The notes below the pieces were generated by a model. The model searched no databases. It had not been told where the DNA came from and saw only the letters and a list, made by a program, of their open reading frames with translations. Below are positions 8,863 to 16,446 of a DNA stretch of 64,000 bases, one piece after another; position 1 is the stretch's first letter, and every line of letters begins with the position of its first letter. The DNA lies in the NCBI RefSeq assembly GCF_900114215.1, contig NZ_FOSG01000007.1:186001-250000 (forward strand), written 5' to 3'. This DNA is from Streptomyces mangrovi. GTDB taxonomy: Bacteria > Actinomycetota > Actinomycetes > Streptomycetales > Streptomycetaceae. Made by a program: the position numbers and the translations under genes.

Positions 8863-9459
8863 TCAGTCCGCGGCGCGTGCGTAGGTGAGGATCACCGCGC
8901 CGCTGTCGAGGACGGTGTGGTCGGTGAGCGTCCAGGCACGCGGGTCGAAGGAGGCCTTGCGGGAGAACATCGGGATTCCGTCGCCGATGGTCAGCGGAGC
9001 GACCTTGAGGATCAACGTGTCGATCTCGGTGTAGAGGGAGCCGGCCAGTTCGGCGCCGCCGATCAGCCAGATGTCCTTGCCGTCCTGCCGCTTGAGTTCC
9101 CGGACCGTCGCCACCGGGTCGTCGGCGACGAGTTCGACGGCCGGGTCCGGGCTCTCGGTCATGCTGCGGGAGAACACCAGATGGCGCAGGTGGGGGTAGG
9201 CGTCGGTGATCCCGGCCGCCAGGCCGATCTCGTAGCTGCGCCTGCCTTCGAGCACGGTGTCGAAGCGCGTGCCCTCCGCTGTGACGGAGAGCGCCTGCCG
9301 GGCCTGCGCGGGCAGTGTCTCGGGGTACTCGGCCACGAGGTGCTGGATGTAGTCCTCCGCAAGGGGCCAGAAGCCGTTCGGGCCGGTGGGGTCCGCGCCG
9401 TCCGGGCCCGCGATGAAGCCATCGGGGGTGATGGCGACGTAGTAGACGAGTCTGCGCAC
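8863..9459 (-). CDS. Dihydrofolate reductase / RibD C-terminal family protein
   Basis: 198 residues. Opens RRLVYYVAITPDGFIAGPDG, contains VLEGRRSYEIG, HLVFSRSM, IWLIGGAELAGSLY and LTIGDGIPMF, the standard order of the RibD_C/DHFR-like fold, which binds NADPH. In Streptomyces such stand-alone proteins are common and mostly uncharacterised. The GTG start at 9459 is preceded by GGAAAGGAAC, a good ribosome binding site, which decides the start over longer in-frame extensions. Confidence 0.88.
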   Translation of the reverse strand: MRRLVYYVAITPDGFIAGPDGADPTGPNGFWPLAEDYIQHLVAEYPETLPAQARQALSVTAEGTRFDTVLEGRRSYEIGLAAGITDAYPHLRHLVFSRSMTESPDPAVELVADDPVATVRELKRQDGKDIWLIGGAELAGSLYTEIDTLILKVAPLTIGDGIPMFSRKASFDPRAWTLTDHTVLDSGAVILTYARAAD

Positions 9460-9609
9460 GCTGGTTCCTTTCCGTCGGTCCGCTGTCGCGGTGCGGCCCA
9501 GAGGCGCCAAGTGACATGCCAGGCTGCGGGACCGCTCGGTGATCATCGCACCGGGTCGGTCACGCGGGTGCCGTTCCACCGAACCCCACGGGCGTCCGCG
9601 CGGCCGTCG

Positions 9610-9653
9610 GCCCGGCATGCCGGGCGTGCCGGGCGTGCCGGGCGTGCCGGGCG
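9610..9653. repeat. 9-bp tandem repeat with 16-bp palindrome
   Basis: Four copies of TGCCGGGCG (9618-9653); the first overlaps a perfect palindrome GCCCGGCATGCCGGGC (9610-9625). It lies a few bases past the stop of the ABC permease gene on the minus strand and may serve as its terminator. Confidence 0.7.
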
Positions 9654-9658
9654 TCTCG

Positions 9659-10513
9659 TCAGCCGACCCGCTGCATCGCCTTGCGGTGCCGCTCGGCCAT
9701 CGCGGCCCCGGACTCACGGCGGGCCATCCTGCGCAGGACGGGCGGTGCGAGGAGCAGTCCGGCGACCGCCCAGGCGCCCAGTACGCCCACCGTCTCCAGG
9801 TACCGCCAGGACTCGCCGATCTCGGCGGCGACCGCCACGTCCGGCAGCAGCGCGGCACGCAGGCCGAGGCCGAGCCAGTAGACGGGGAAGACCTGTGCGA
9901 CGAGCTGCAGCCACTCGGGCAGCTCCGTCAGCGGGAAGTAGATCCCGGAGATCACCACCAGCCCCATCACCGGGAGCATCAGCAGCCCGATGGTACGCGG
10001 GCTGGTGACGAGCGAGCCGATGACGGCGCCCGCCGGCAGGGTCGCCAGGAGGCCCAGCGGCACCACCCACACCAGCGTCAGCAGCGCTCCCCCGCCGCGC
10101 TGGGCGACCCCGTCGACCATGAACACGCCGACGGCGAAGGGGAGCACCATGGAGACCAGGGCCGTGCCCGAGACCATGACGACCTTGCCGACCAGATGGC
10201 CGACCATGCCGTGGGGCACGGCCTTGGCGCGCAGCAGCGTGCCGTCCTCGCGCTCGGTCGCCAGCAGCTGCGCCGTGGTCATCACCCCGGTGAACGCCAG
10301 CGTCATCCCCAGCATGCTCGGCAGCATGAACGCGCCCGCCGAGATGCCCGCGCCCTCCAGCGCCTCGTCCCCGACCAGGAACAGCGGCACGATGAGCAGG
10401 ACGGTCCAGAGCACGTACCCGAACACGTCCTGGCCGCTGGTGAAGGTCTGCTTGAGTTCCGTCCAGCCGCGCCGCAGGCCCGTCCTGGCCGCGTACCACA
10501 CCGGGTTGTTCAT
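9659..10513 (-). CDS. ABC-2 type exporter permease
   Basis: 284 residues with about six hydrophobic segments and the ABC-2 pattern: an N-terminal cytoplasmic stretch, GYVLWTVLLIVPLFLVGDE, MTLAFTGVMTTAQLLATERE DGTL-type ATPase contact region, and VISGIYFPLTELPEWLQ near the C-terminus. Its ATG overlaps the ATPase stop as ATGA, so the pair makes one DrrAB-like exporter. Substrate unknown. Such pairs export drugs, lipids or peptides; nothing nearby specifies which. Confidence 0.88.
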   Translation of the reverse strand: MNNPVWYAARTGLRRGWTELKQTFTSGQDVFGYVLWTVLLIVPLFLVGDEALEGAGISAGAFMLPSMLGMTLAFTGVMTTAQLLATEREDGTLLRAKAVPHGMVGHLVGKVVMVSGTALVSMVLPFAVGVFMVDGVAQRGGGALLTLVWVVPLGLLATLPAGAVIGSLVTSPRTIGLLMLPVMGLVVISGIYFPLTELPEWLQLVAQVFPVYWLGLGLRAALLPDVAVAAEIGESWRYLETVGVLGAWAVAGLLLAPPVLRRMARRESGAAMAERHRKAMQRVG

Positions 10514-11490
10514 CGCGCTGCCTCCCTGAAGGCGTGTGCCGCCCGCTCGCCGGTGACGCTGCCCGCCTCCAGCTCACGCACCATCGTCAGATAGGTGTCC
10601 TCCAGGCTCGCCCGGCGCACCTCCAGCCCGCCGATCGCGTCGCCGTGCTCCTCGAAGAGGCGGCGGACGAACCGGGTGGGCTCGGCCGTCGACTGCTCGA
10701 AGGGCCTCCCGTCCCGCGTCCAGCGCACGGTGGCCTCGGCCGACGCCTGCCGGGACAGTTCGGCGGCCGGGCCGTCGGCCACGATCCGGCCGCCGGCCAG
10801 AATGAGGATCCGGTCGGCGAGCTTCTCCGCTTCGGCGAGGTCGTGGGTGGTCATCAGGACGGTGGTGTTCTCGTCCGCGAGCCCGCGCACCAGACCGTGG
10901 AACTCGTTCCTGGCCTCCGGGTCCAGGCCGGCCGTCGGCTCGTCCAGGAACAGCAGCTCGGGCCTGCCCACGATGCCGACGGCCACGTCCAGGCGCCTGC
11001 GCTGGCCGCCCGACAGGGTCGCGACCCGCTTGTGCGCCTGCTCGGTCAGGCCGACGGCGGCGATGAGCTCGTCGGTGTCCCACGGGCGCCGGACGAGGTC
11101 GGTGGAGTACGGCGCGTAGTAGGCGCCCAGGTGCTCCAGCAGCTCCCGCACCCGCCACTTGCCGTGGTCGCGCCAGGACTGCAGGACGATGCCCAGGCGC
11201 GCGCGCCACCGCTCGTCCCCGTGGGCCGGGTCGGTGCCCAGGACGGTCACGTCGCCGGCCGAGCGCATCCGGAAGCCTTCCAGGACCTCGATCGTGGTCG
11301 TCTTGCCCGCGCCGTTCGGGCCCAGCAGTACGACGACCTCGCCCCGGCGGGCGGTGAACTCCACTCCCCTGAGCACGTCCTGGGTGCGGTAGCGCATCCG
11401 CAGGTCGCGTACGTCGATGACCGTGTCACTCCCCGGCGGGCTGCCTCCGGCTCCGGTCACGGGTCCGGGTATGGCGTGGTCGGCCGTCAT
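10510..11490 (-). CDS. ABC exporter ATP-binding protein
   Basis: 326 residues: Walker A GPNGAGKTTTIE, Q-loop region LQSWRDHGKW, signature LSGGQRRRLDVAVG, Walker B ELLFLDEPTAGLDPEA and H-loop TTHD, followed by a DUF4162-like C-terminal tail. This is the DrrA class. Start ATG 11490 is chosen because GGGGGAGA precedes it at proper distance. First gene of a two-gene minus-strand operon with the permease. A poorly conserved 25-residue N-terminal extension precedes the core. Confidence 0.92.
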   Translation of the reverse strand: MTADHAIPGPVTGAGGSPPGSDTVIDVRDLRMRYRTQDVLRGVEFTARRGEVVVLLGPNGAGKTTTIEVLEGFRMRSAGDVTVLGTDPAHGDERWRARLGIVLQSWRDHGKWRVRELLEHLGAYYAPYSTDLVRRPWDTDELIAAVGLTEQAHKRVATLSGGQRRRLDVAVGIVGRPELLFLDEPTAGLDPEARNEFHGLVRGLADENTTVLMTTHDLAEAEKLADRILILAGGRIVADGPAAELSRQASAEATVRWTRDGRPFEQSTAEPTRFVRRLFEEHGDAIGGLEVRRASLEDTYLTMVRELEAGSVTGERAAHAFREAAR

Positions 11491-11588
11491 CGGCTCTCCC
11501 CCGTCTCTTTCGTGGTCCGCTCTGCGGGTCGGGGCCGGAAGACGGTGCCCACGTCCGTGGTCATGGGACGCGCTGTGCGGCTGTGGCC

Positions 11589-11615
11589 GCCCGTCCGGGC
11601 CCTCCCCGGACGGGC
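11589..11615. terminator. Hairpin downstream of DUF397 gene
   Basis: Ten-base perfect arms GCCCGTCCGG / CCGGACGGGC with a 7-base loop, 29 bases past the stop of the minus-strand DUF397 gene and upstream of the exporter operon. Confidence 0.65.
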
Positions 11616-11643
11616 ACCCTACCGAACGGCCCGGCCGCACCCC

Positions 11644-11832
11644 TCAGCGAGCGGCGCGGCCCAGGAAGTCCTCCCACGCGCACGGGGAGACGGCGAGGAC
11701 CGGGCCGTCCTCCTCCTTGGAGTCGCGGATGTGCACGGCTCCGGGGCGGTAGGCGACCTCCACGCAACTATCTCCCTGAGAACCGCTGTGGCTGCTCTTG
11801 AACCAGTTCAGCTCGTTGCCGGCGCTGCTCAT
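11644..11832 (-). CDS. DUF397 protein
   Basis: 62 residues with the full DUF397 pattern: LNWFKSSHSGSQGDSCVEVA, PGAVHIRDSK, GPVLAVSPCAWEDFL. These small proteins are encoded after XRE-DUF5753 regulators in Streptomyces and are linked to developmental and antibiotic regulation (whiJ/abaA-type loci). The ATG overlaps the stop of the upstream reading frame (ATGA), but only the tail of the partner regulator remains there. Confidence 0.85.
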   Translation of the reverse strand: MSSAGNELNWFKSSHSGSQGDSCVEVAYRPGAVHIRDSKEEDGPVLAVSPCAWEDFLGRAAR

Positions 11833-11941
11833 AGCTCTCCTCGCATCCGCTTCAACAGTTCGACCGAGTCCGCCGGGGACAGGGCCTGCGAACGCATCCT
11901 GGCATAGCGCATCCGCATCAGGCTGACGTCTTTCGGTCCGG
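11829..11941 (-). pseudogene. C-terminal remnant of XRE-DUF5753 regulator
   Basis: The last 35 or so codons of a helix-turn-helix DUF5753 protein survive: MRYARMRSQALSPADSVELL followed by KRMRGEL, the typical end of these proteins (compare YGIIRSQALSPRESLEFIEG in the intact copy at 51755-52660). Upstream the frame loses similarity; HTH and ligand-binding parts are gone. The remnant still overlaps the DUF397 start by ATGA, showing it was once a complete pair. Confidence 0.7.
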
Positions 11942-11971
11942 CTACGTATGGTCTGTCCGGCGGTTCAGGGC

Positions 11972-12271
11972 TCAGGTGAGTTCCAGTTCGCCGACGCGCT
12001 GGTCCCCGTTCATCTCTCCGGTCGGCCAGAACCCGAGTCCGAGGTAGAAGCCCTCGGGGCTTTCCCTGCCGGGGTGCCGACAGGCCGTGAGGCGGGTGCC
12101 ACCACGGCGGCGGATCCCGGCGGCCACTGCCCGGACCGCGAAAGGACCGTAGCCGCGCCTCTGCTGTCCGGCCGCGATGTTCAGGCGCCACAGTCCCGAG
12201 CGGATGTCGGTGTTGGTGCCGTCCCCGGCGAAGTCGATGCCGAAGAAGGCCATCAGGAAGCCGACGGGCCC
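11972..12271 (-). pseudogene. 5'-truncated GNAT acetyltransferase
   Basis: The frame encodes the acetyl-CoA-binding half of a GNAT protein: GPVGFLMAFFGIDF, RLNIAAGQQRRGYGPFAVRAV (RxxGxG/A-type loop) and EGFYLGLGFWPTGE. The N-terminal half is missing; an in-frame TGA lies directly upstream and the BELL-like gene ends 16 bases away. A 93-residue product from the internal ATG at 12253 is possible but would lack half the fold. Confidence 0.65.
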
Positions 12272-12287
12272 TCATGCGAGATCGAGG

Positions 12288-12704
12288 TCAGGATTCGGTG
12301 ATGTGCTGGTCGCGGCCTGCCATGTAGATCCGCGCGGAGTCGCGGGCCTCGGCCCGCATGACCACGGTGCGGGCCCGGTCCTGTTCCTCCGGGGGCAGGG
12401 CGGGAGTCAGGTGCTCGTCCAGCAGACGCCGCAGTTCGGCGGCCAGTTCCGGATCCTCCTCCAGAAGTTGCTGAAGCCGCAGCCGCCAGGCGCCTGTCAG
12501 TGCCTGTTCGGTGTCCTCGTCCTCCTCCCGGCGTGCTGTCAGCACCCGGCCGCGCAGCGCTTCCAGTTCCGATCCCACGTCCTCGGCCCGCTCCGGTCGG
12601 TGGCGCCGCCACCAGGCCACCACCGCGTCCCGCGCGTGCTGCCAGCCATCGGTGGCCATCGCGCTGACCATTGCCGCGCCGGCCGCTGCCACGATCGGAT
12701 CCAT
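12288..12704 (-). CDS. Helical effector candidate with C-terminal shared (amyloid-type) motif, BELL-like
   Basis: 138 residues, predicted all-helical by eye. The first 35 residues are hydrophobic/amphipathic (DPIVAAAGAAMVSAMATDGW), the middle is rich in Glu/Arg/Leu, and the last 13 residues read RIYMAGRDQHITE. Nearly the same peptide, RVYQASGDQHISE, starts the adjacent STAND NTPase. A motif at the effector C-terminus and the NLR N-terminus in neighbouring genes is the published layout of bacterial amyloid signalling (BASS motifs with BELL-domain cell-death effectors; Dyrka and colleagues). Assignment to a particular BASS family is not possible here. ATG start with AAGGGG upstream; 69 bases after the NTPase stop. 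Confidence 0.75.
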   Translation of the reverse strand: MDPIVAAAGAAMVSAMATDGWQHARDAVVAWWRRHRPERAEDVGSELEALRGRVLTARREEDEDTEQALTGAWRLRLQQLLEEDPELAAELRRLLDEHLTPALPPEEQDRARTVVMRAEARDSARIYMAGRDQHITES

Positions 12705-12773
12705 CTCCCGCCCCTTGTCAGGTGTTCCGTTTTCCGCTTTGTCCGGCCCCTACGGGCTGCTGAAGCTTCCTCA

Positions 12774-14906
12774 TCAGGTCTGGTCGGCCTCGCTGTCCGC
12801 TCTGAGTTCGCCCAGCAGTCCGCGGCTCGCCGCAGTGAAGGGGTGGTCGGCTCCCAGTGCGCGTTCGCGCCTGGCCACGACGTCGGACATGAGGGCGATC
12901 CCTTCGTCCCGGTGGCCCAGTGCGGCCCGGGTCCGGGCGAGGAGCTGCCGCGCCGACAGCGCGATCGGATAGTCGGGGCCGAAGCGGCGGTCGTACGCCT
13001 CGGCGACCGACCGGATCTCCGCGTCGGCCGCCCCGAGGCGGCCCAGGACATACAGTGCCCAGGCGTGGTTGTGCCTGGCGCTCAGAGTGACGGTGTGATC
13101 GGGGCCGAGGTGTCGCACGCATTCCTCGGGCAGGGAGAGCAGGGTGCCGCCGTCCTCGGTCTCGAGGTCGGGAGCCGGCAGGATCACCAGGAGGCTGGCG
13201 CGGGAGCGCAAGGTCAGTGGATGCGCCGACCCCAGTGCCGCACGCCGACCCGCCACCGTCCGTCTCAGAAGAGCCAGCGCCTCCTCGCGTCTGCCGAGGT
13301 TGCCGAGGACGAGTTGGAGGCCGTGGCAGGTGTCCAGGGTGTCCGGGTCGTCGGGGCCGAAGAGTCCTTCCTGTGTCTGGCGTACACGGCTCAGCAGGGA
13401 TTCCGCCTCGGCGTACCGGCCCAGCCGGAAAAGCGCGCGGCCCTCCCTGGAACGCGCGGCCAGTACGAGGCGGTGCTCCTCCCCGAGCAGCGGCTCCGTG
13501 AGGGCCGCCGCGGTGCGAACGGTCTCCCAGGCCGACAGGTAGTCGCCGGTTCGGTGCAGGGCGACGGCCAGACGTGTCGCCACGGCCAGTGCGTCGGGCA
13601 TCGCGGAGGAGTCAGCGACACGCCGCAGCAGGGCGAGAACGTGTGGTGCGAGCAGTCGCAACCGCGGCTCGTACGACCCGGCGTCCGGGATCGCCGGCAC
13701 GGCTGCGTCGAGCAGTTCGACCGCTGTCGGGTCGAGGACCGCGACCTCCGCGCGAGGGGTGGCGGCGGCGACGCTGTCGAGCAGCACGCCGTGGCTCTGC
13801 ACGCAGCGGACACCGGTGTCGACCAGTTCGGCCAGCGAGTGGTCGAGGAGTGCCCGCAGTGCCGTCTCGGTGCGAGTCCGGGGAATTACCTCCTCGATCT
13901 CCGGGCGGTTCAGCACGGACAGGGGCAGAGGTTCGGGCGCCATCCGGGCCAGGAGCCTCAGCAGGGCCACGGCGTCGGTCAGGCCCCGGGCCTCGAACGT
14001 GTCGAGGGTCAACTGCCATGTCCGGCCCACCAGCTGCCGGGGATCCTCCTCCTCCAAGGCATCAGCCCCCTGGTCTATGAGTGTCACTCGTTCGCCCTCG
14101 TCGAGACGGTGTCCGTAGACCTCCATCGACCAGGGGTCGATCACCTGATGGGAGAGGAAGCCGCCCGCGAGTGTGAGCGCCAGCGGCAGACGTCCCAGCC
14201 GGTCGGCGATCTCGGCCGCCTGCTCCATTGTGCCGCTGTGGGGTGCGAGATCACAGAGTACGCGCGCGGCGTCCTCACGCGGCAGGACTCCGATGTGCTG
14301 CAACTGCGCTCCCGGCCACCAGCGTGCGGCGGCCCGGCGGGTGGTGACCACGACGGTGCCGCGCGGGCTGGTGCGCAGCCAGCTGCCGTCCCGGAGGATC
14401 GCGGGGTCGTCGGCGTTGTCGAGCACCAGCAGCCAGGGCTCGGCGGACCGGTCGAGGTACTCCCACACCAGATCGGCGGCGGGGCGGAACCCGTTGCGTA
14501 CCGCCAGCAGTTCACTGTCCGCGGCTCCCCGGTCGGAGGCGACGGCGAGCATTCCGGCGCGCAGGCTCGCGCGGTCGGTGGCGTTGACCCACAGGCCGAC
14601 CAGTCCGAGTTCCCCTGTGGCGGACCGGAAGAAGTCGTAGGCGACGGCCGTCTTGCCGCAGCCGCCCAGGCCGTGGAGGACGTGGATGTCACAGCCCCGG
14701 CCGGATGCGGCGCTCTCCTTCAGACGCTCCAGCACCTCGAGTCGGTCGCGCAGGACCACAGGCGGACGGCCGATCGCCGGGTGGCGGACGGAGTCCGGGG
14801 TGTCCGGCCCGGACTCCATGCCGCCGTGGTGATGGTGGTGCTCGCTGATGTGCTGGTCACCCGAGGCCTGGTAGACACGGCCCTCGCCCTCGGCGCGGCC
14901 GTCCAT
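12774..14906 (-). CDS. NB-ARC/TPR STAND NTPase (bacterial NLR-like)
   Basis: 710 residues. Order: N-terminal peptide RVYQASGDQHISEHHHHH (about 10-27), NB-ARC ATPase with Walker A GLGGCGKTA (about 79-87), Walker B WLLVLDNADD, sensor VVTTRR and GRLPLALTLAGG, a helical arm, then tetratricopeptide repeats from about 440 to the end (for example TLDTCHGLQLVLGNLGRREE). STAND proteins oligomerise on sensing a trigger and pass the signal to an effector. ATG 14906 is preferred over a GTG 12 codons upstream because GAGGGG lies before it. First gene of the pair with the BELL-like protein. Confidence 0.85.
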   Translation of the reverse strand: MDGRAEGEGRVYQASGDQHISEHHHHHGGMESGPDTPDSVRHPAIGRPPVVLRDRLEVLERLKESAASGRGCDIHVLHGLGGCGKTAVAYDFFRSATGELGLVGLWVNATDRASLRAGMLAVASDRGAADSELLAVRNGFRPAADLVWEYLDRSAEPWLLVLDNADDPAILRDGSWLRTSPRGTVVVTTRRAAARWWPGAQLQHIGVLPREDAARVLCDLAPHSGTMEQAAEIADRLGRLPLALTLAGGFLSHQVIDPWSMEVYGHRLDEGERVTLIDQGADALEEEDPRQLVGRTWQLTLDTFEARGLTDAVALLRLLARMAPEPLPLSVLNRPEIEEVIPRTRTETALRALLDHSLAELVDTGVRCVQSHGVLLDSVAAATPRAEVAVLDPTAVELLDAAVPAIPDAGSYEPRLRLLAPHVLALLRRVADSSAMPDALAVATRLAVALHRTGDYLSAWETVRTAAALTEPLLGEEHRLVLAARSREGRALFRLGRYAEAESLLSRVRQTQEGLFGPDDPDTLDTCHGLQLVLGNLGRREEALALLRRTVAGRRAALGSAHPLTLRSRASLLVILPAPDLETEDGGTLLSLPEECVRHLGPDHTVTLSARHNHAWALYVLGRLGAADAEIRSVAEAYDRRFGPDYPIALSARQLLARTRAALGHRDEGIALMSDVVARRERALGADHPFTAASRGLLGELRADSEADQT

Positions 14907-15295
14907 CGGGCCCCTCACCGCTGCCCGGCGGGGCGGTACCACCGGGTCCGCCTCCGTCTGAAATCCGCCGCCATCGAAGGGGTCGACGGTGTCTGCGTGC
15001 TCTGTGTGCGTACAGGTACCTTTGAACTCACAGGCCCCCCAGTGGTTTCCCCGCGCTCACCCTGGCCAATGATCATAAATATTATGACTTAATTATCAGC
15101 ATATAGAGCTTAAGTCCACTCTTTCAACTGGCTATCGACGCACCGAACATCTCAGGATCAGCGAACACCCGCCACCGACCCCACCCCGGGGAGTCAACCG
15201 CATATGCCAATCATCCGCCATCCCCGGTTTGACTCGAAAAAGCACCTTCGATCCTTCGCCGGAGCGATACAGTTGCAACATTTCGACCGATCGAA
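14907..15295. promoter_or_regulatory. AT-rich divergent control region with 15-bp palindrome
   Basis: The 390 bases between the NLR gene (minus) and the next gene (plus) contain an island, about 15065-15130, that is far richer in A/T than anything around it. It includes the perfect palindrome TCATAAATATTATGA (15073-15087) and a -10-like CATAAT on the minus strand. Probably the promoter of the NLR operon with a repressor site; the assignment is inference. No gene seen. Confidence 0.5.
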
Positions 15296-15604
15296 ATGAC
15301 CGGGCAGCAGGCCCGGTCAGATGGGGTGGTGGCTGTGGGCAGACCGTGGGAAGCCGACGCCGGGACCGGCTTCAGCAGGAGACTGGGCAAAACCCCGCAG
15401 GAGTTAGGGGTGACCACGGACAATCCCGACTGCCCGGACATCTGGGAGCTCGGGAACGGGGACATCGCCGTCATCGGACGGGACCTCACGGAATCACTCG
15501 GAAAGAACCTGCCGGCCGGTGTGTCGATCGGAGCCGACGAGCGGCTGGTGGTTATCCCCAGGAGCATGATGATCGCGGCGAAACCGGATATCCCCAATGT
15601 TTGA
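15296..15604 (+). CDS. Conserved hypothetical protein, DUF6879 partner
   Basis: 102 residues as drawn; the start is uncertain (GTG codons 10-12 codons in are alternatives, and no ribosome binding site is evident). The C-terminal 60 residues, with CPDIWELGNGDIAVIG, LPAGVSIG and RLVVIPRSMMIAAKPDIP, are a recurrent small Streptomyces family. The stop overlaps the DUF6879 ATG by eight bases, so the two are coupled. Function unknown. Confidence 0.65.
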   Translation: MTGQQARSDGVVAVGRPWEADAGTGFSRRLGKTPQELGVTTDNPDCPDIWELGNGDIAVIGRDLTESLGKNLPAGVSIGADERLVVIPRSMMIAAKPDIPNV

Positions 15605-16238
15605 ATCGTTCCCGGCAGGTGAATCAGTGCGCCTCGACCGGAAGAAGTACCACGAGGACTTCTACCGTGTCTTCGAGAGCGGGATCCGGCAGCTGAGGAA
15701 GCTCGAGCGCGGCCAGCACTTCAGGGAACGCGGCTTCCCGAGCTGGGAGGCCTTCGACTCCGGGGAGTGGGAGACGGCCCTCTCCCTCGTCGAGGAGAAG
15801 CGCGAGATCTACGCACGGCAGTTGCGGGAAACGGAGCGCCTCGGAGTCCGGCAGCGCCGTCTGCGGGTGGTGGAGTTCCCCGTCACGCCTTATGTGCAGT
15901 GGGAGTTCTTCGTCCTCCGCCTCAAGGTGGAGCTGGGCGACGAGATCAGGGCGATCGACGCCCGCACCATCGCGGAGACCGAGCGCGAGCGGCCCGTGCC
16001 CGAGGTCGTGATCCTCGGGGACCGGGCCATGTACGAGGTGGTCTACGAGAACGGGGACGCGGCGGGCGCCCGGCGATACGCCGATCCGGCGCTGATCGCC
16101 GAGACGGCGGCCGGTTTCGACGCGCTCTACGAGCGCGGCGAGGACTTCACGGAGTTCTTCGAGCGGGAGATCGCCCCGCTGCCCCCGCCCGCCGTGGGGC
16201 GCCGTGTCGCCGCCGGGCACGGGGCGTCGTCGGTCTGA
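15597..16238 (+). CDS. DUF6879 family protein
   Basis: 213 residues. Recognisable DUF6879 features: YHEDFYRVFESGIRQLRKLE near the N-terminus, FDSGEWETALSLVEEKR, RRLRVVEFPVTPYVQWEFFV, and a C-terminal VYENGDAAGARRYADP followed by ALYERGEDFTEFF. No enzyme motif or membrane segment is seen. Such proteins are common in Streptomyces next to XRE/DUF397 regulators, and their function is not known. A strong terminator follows. Confidence 0.8.
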   Translation: MFESFPAGESVRLDRKKYHEDFYRVFESGIRQLRKLERGQHFRERGFPSWEAFDSGEWETALSLVEEKREIYARQLRETERLGVRQRRLRVVEFPVTPYVQWEFFVLRLKVELGDEIRAIDARTIAETERERPVPEVVILGDRAMYEVVYENGDAAGARRYADPALIAETAAGFDALYERGEDFTEFFEREIAPLPPPAVGRRVAAGHGASSV

Positions 16239-16247
16239 TCCTCCCCG

Positions 16248-16291
16248 CCGCACGCTCCGGCGTACACACCGCCGTACGCCGGAGCGTGCGG
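16248..16291 (+). terminator. Strong hairpin terminator
   Basis: Perfect 18-base arms (CCGCACGCTCCGGCGTAC at 16248-16265 and its complement at 16274-16291) with an 8-base loop, ten bases past the DUF6879 stop. Confidence 0.85.
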
Positions 16292-16446
16292 CGTTGCCCG
16301 AAAGGGACGGCTCGGCGGGCACCGTGCGGGGTGCCCGGGGGCGCGATCGCTGCCCCTTGAGGCCGGTCCGGCCGTCTTCCCGGGCGTGGCGCCGCGGCGG
16401 CGCGCAGTCTTTCACGCAGAGGCGCGGTGTCGTGGAGGGAGTGCCC

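Noticed and set aside
9610..9653. CRISPR array
   Set aside because: Nine-base units without spacers; a simple tandem repeat. No CRISPR array was seen anywhere in the window.
12177..15092. 971-codon plus-strand frame opposite the NLR/BELL genes
   Set aside because: Antisense shadow caused by GC bias; the minus strand carries NB-ARC and TPR motifs.
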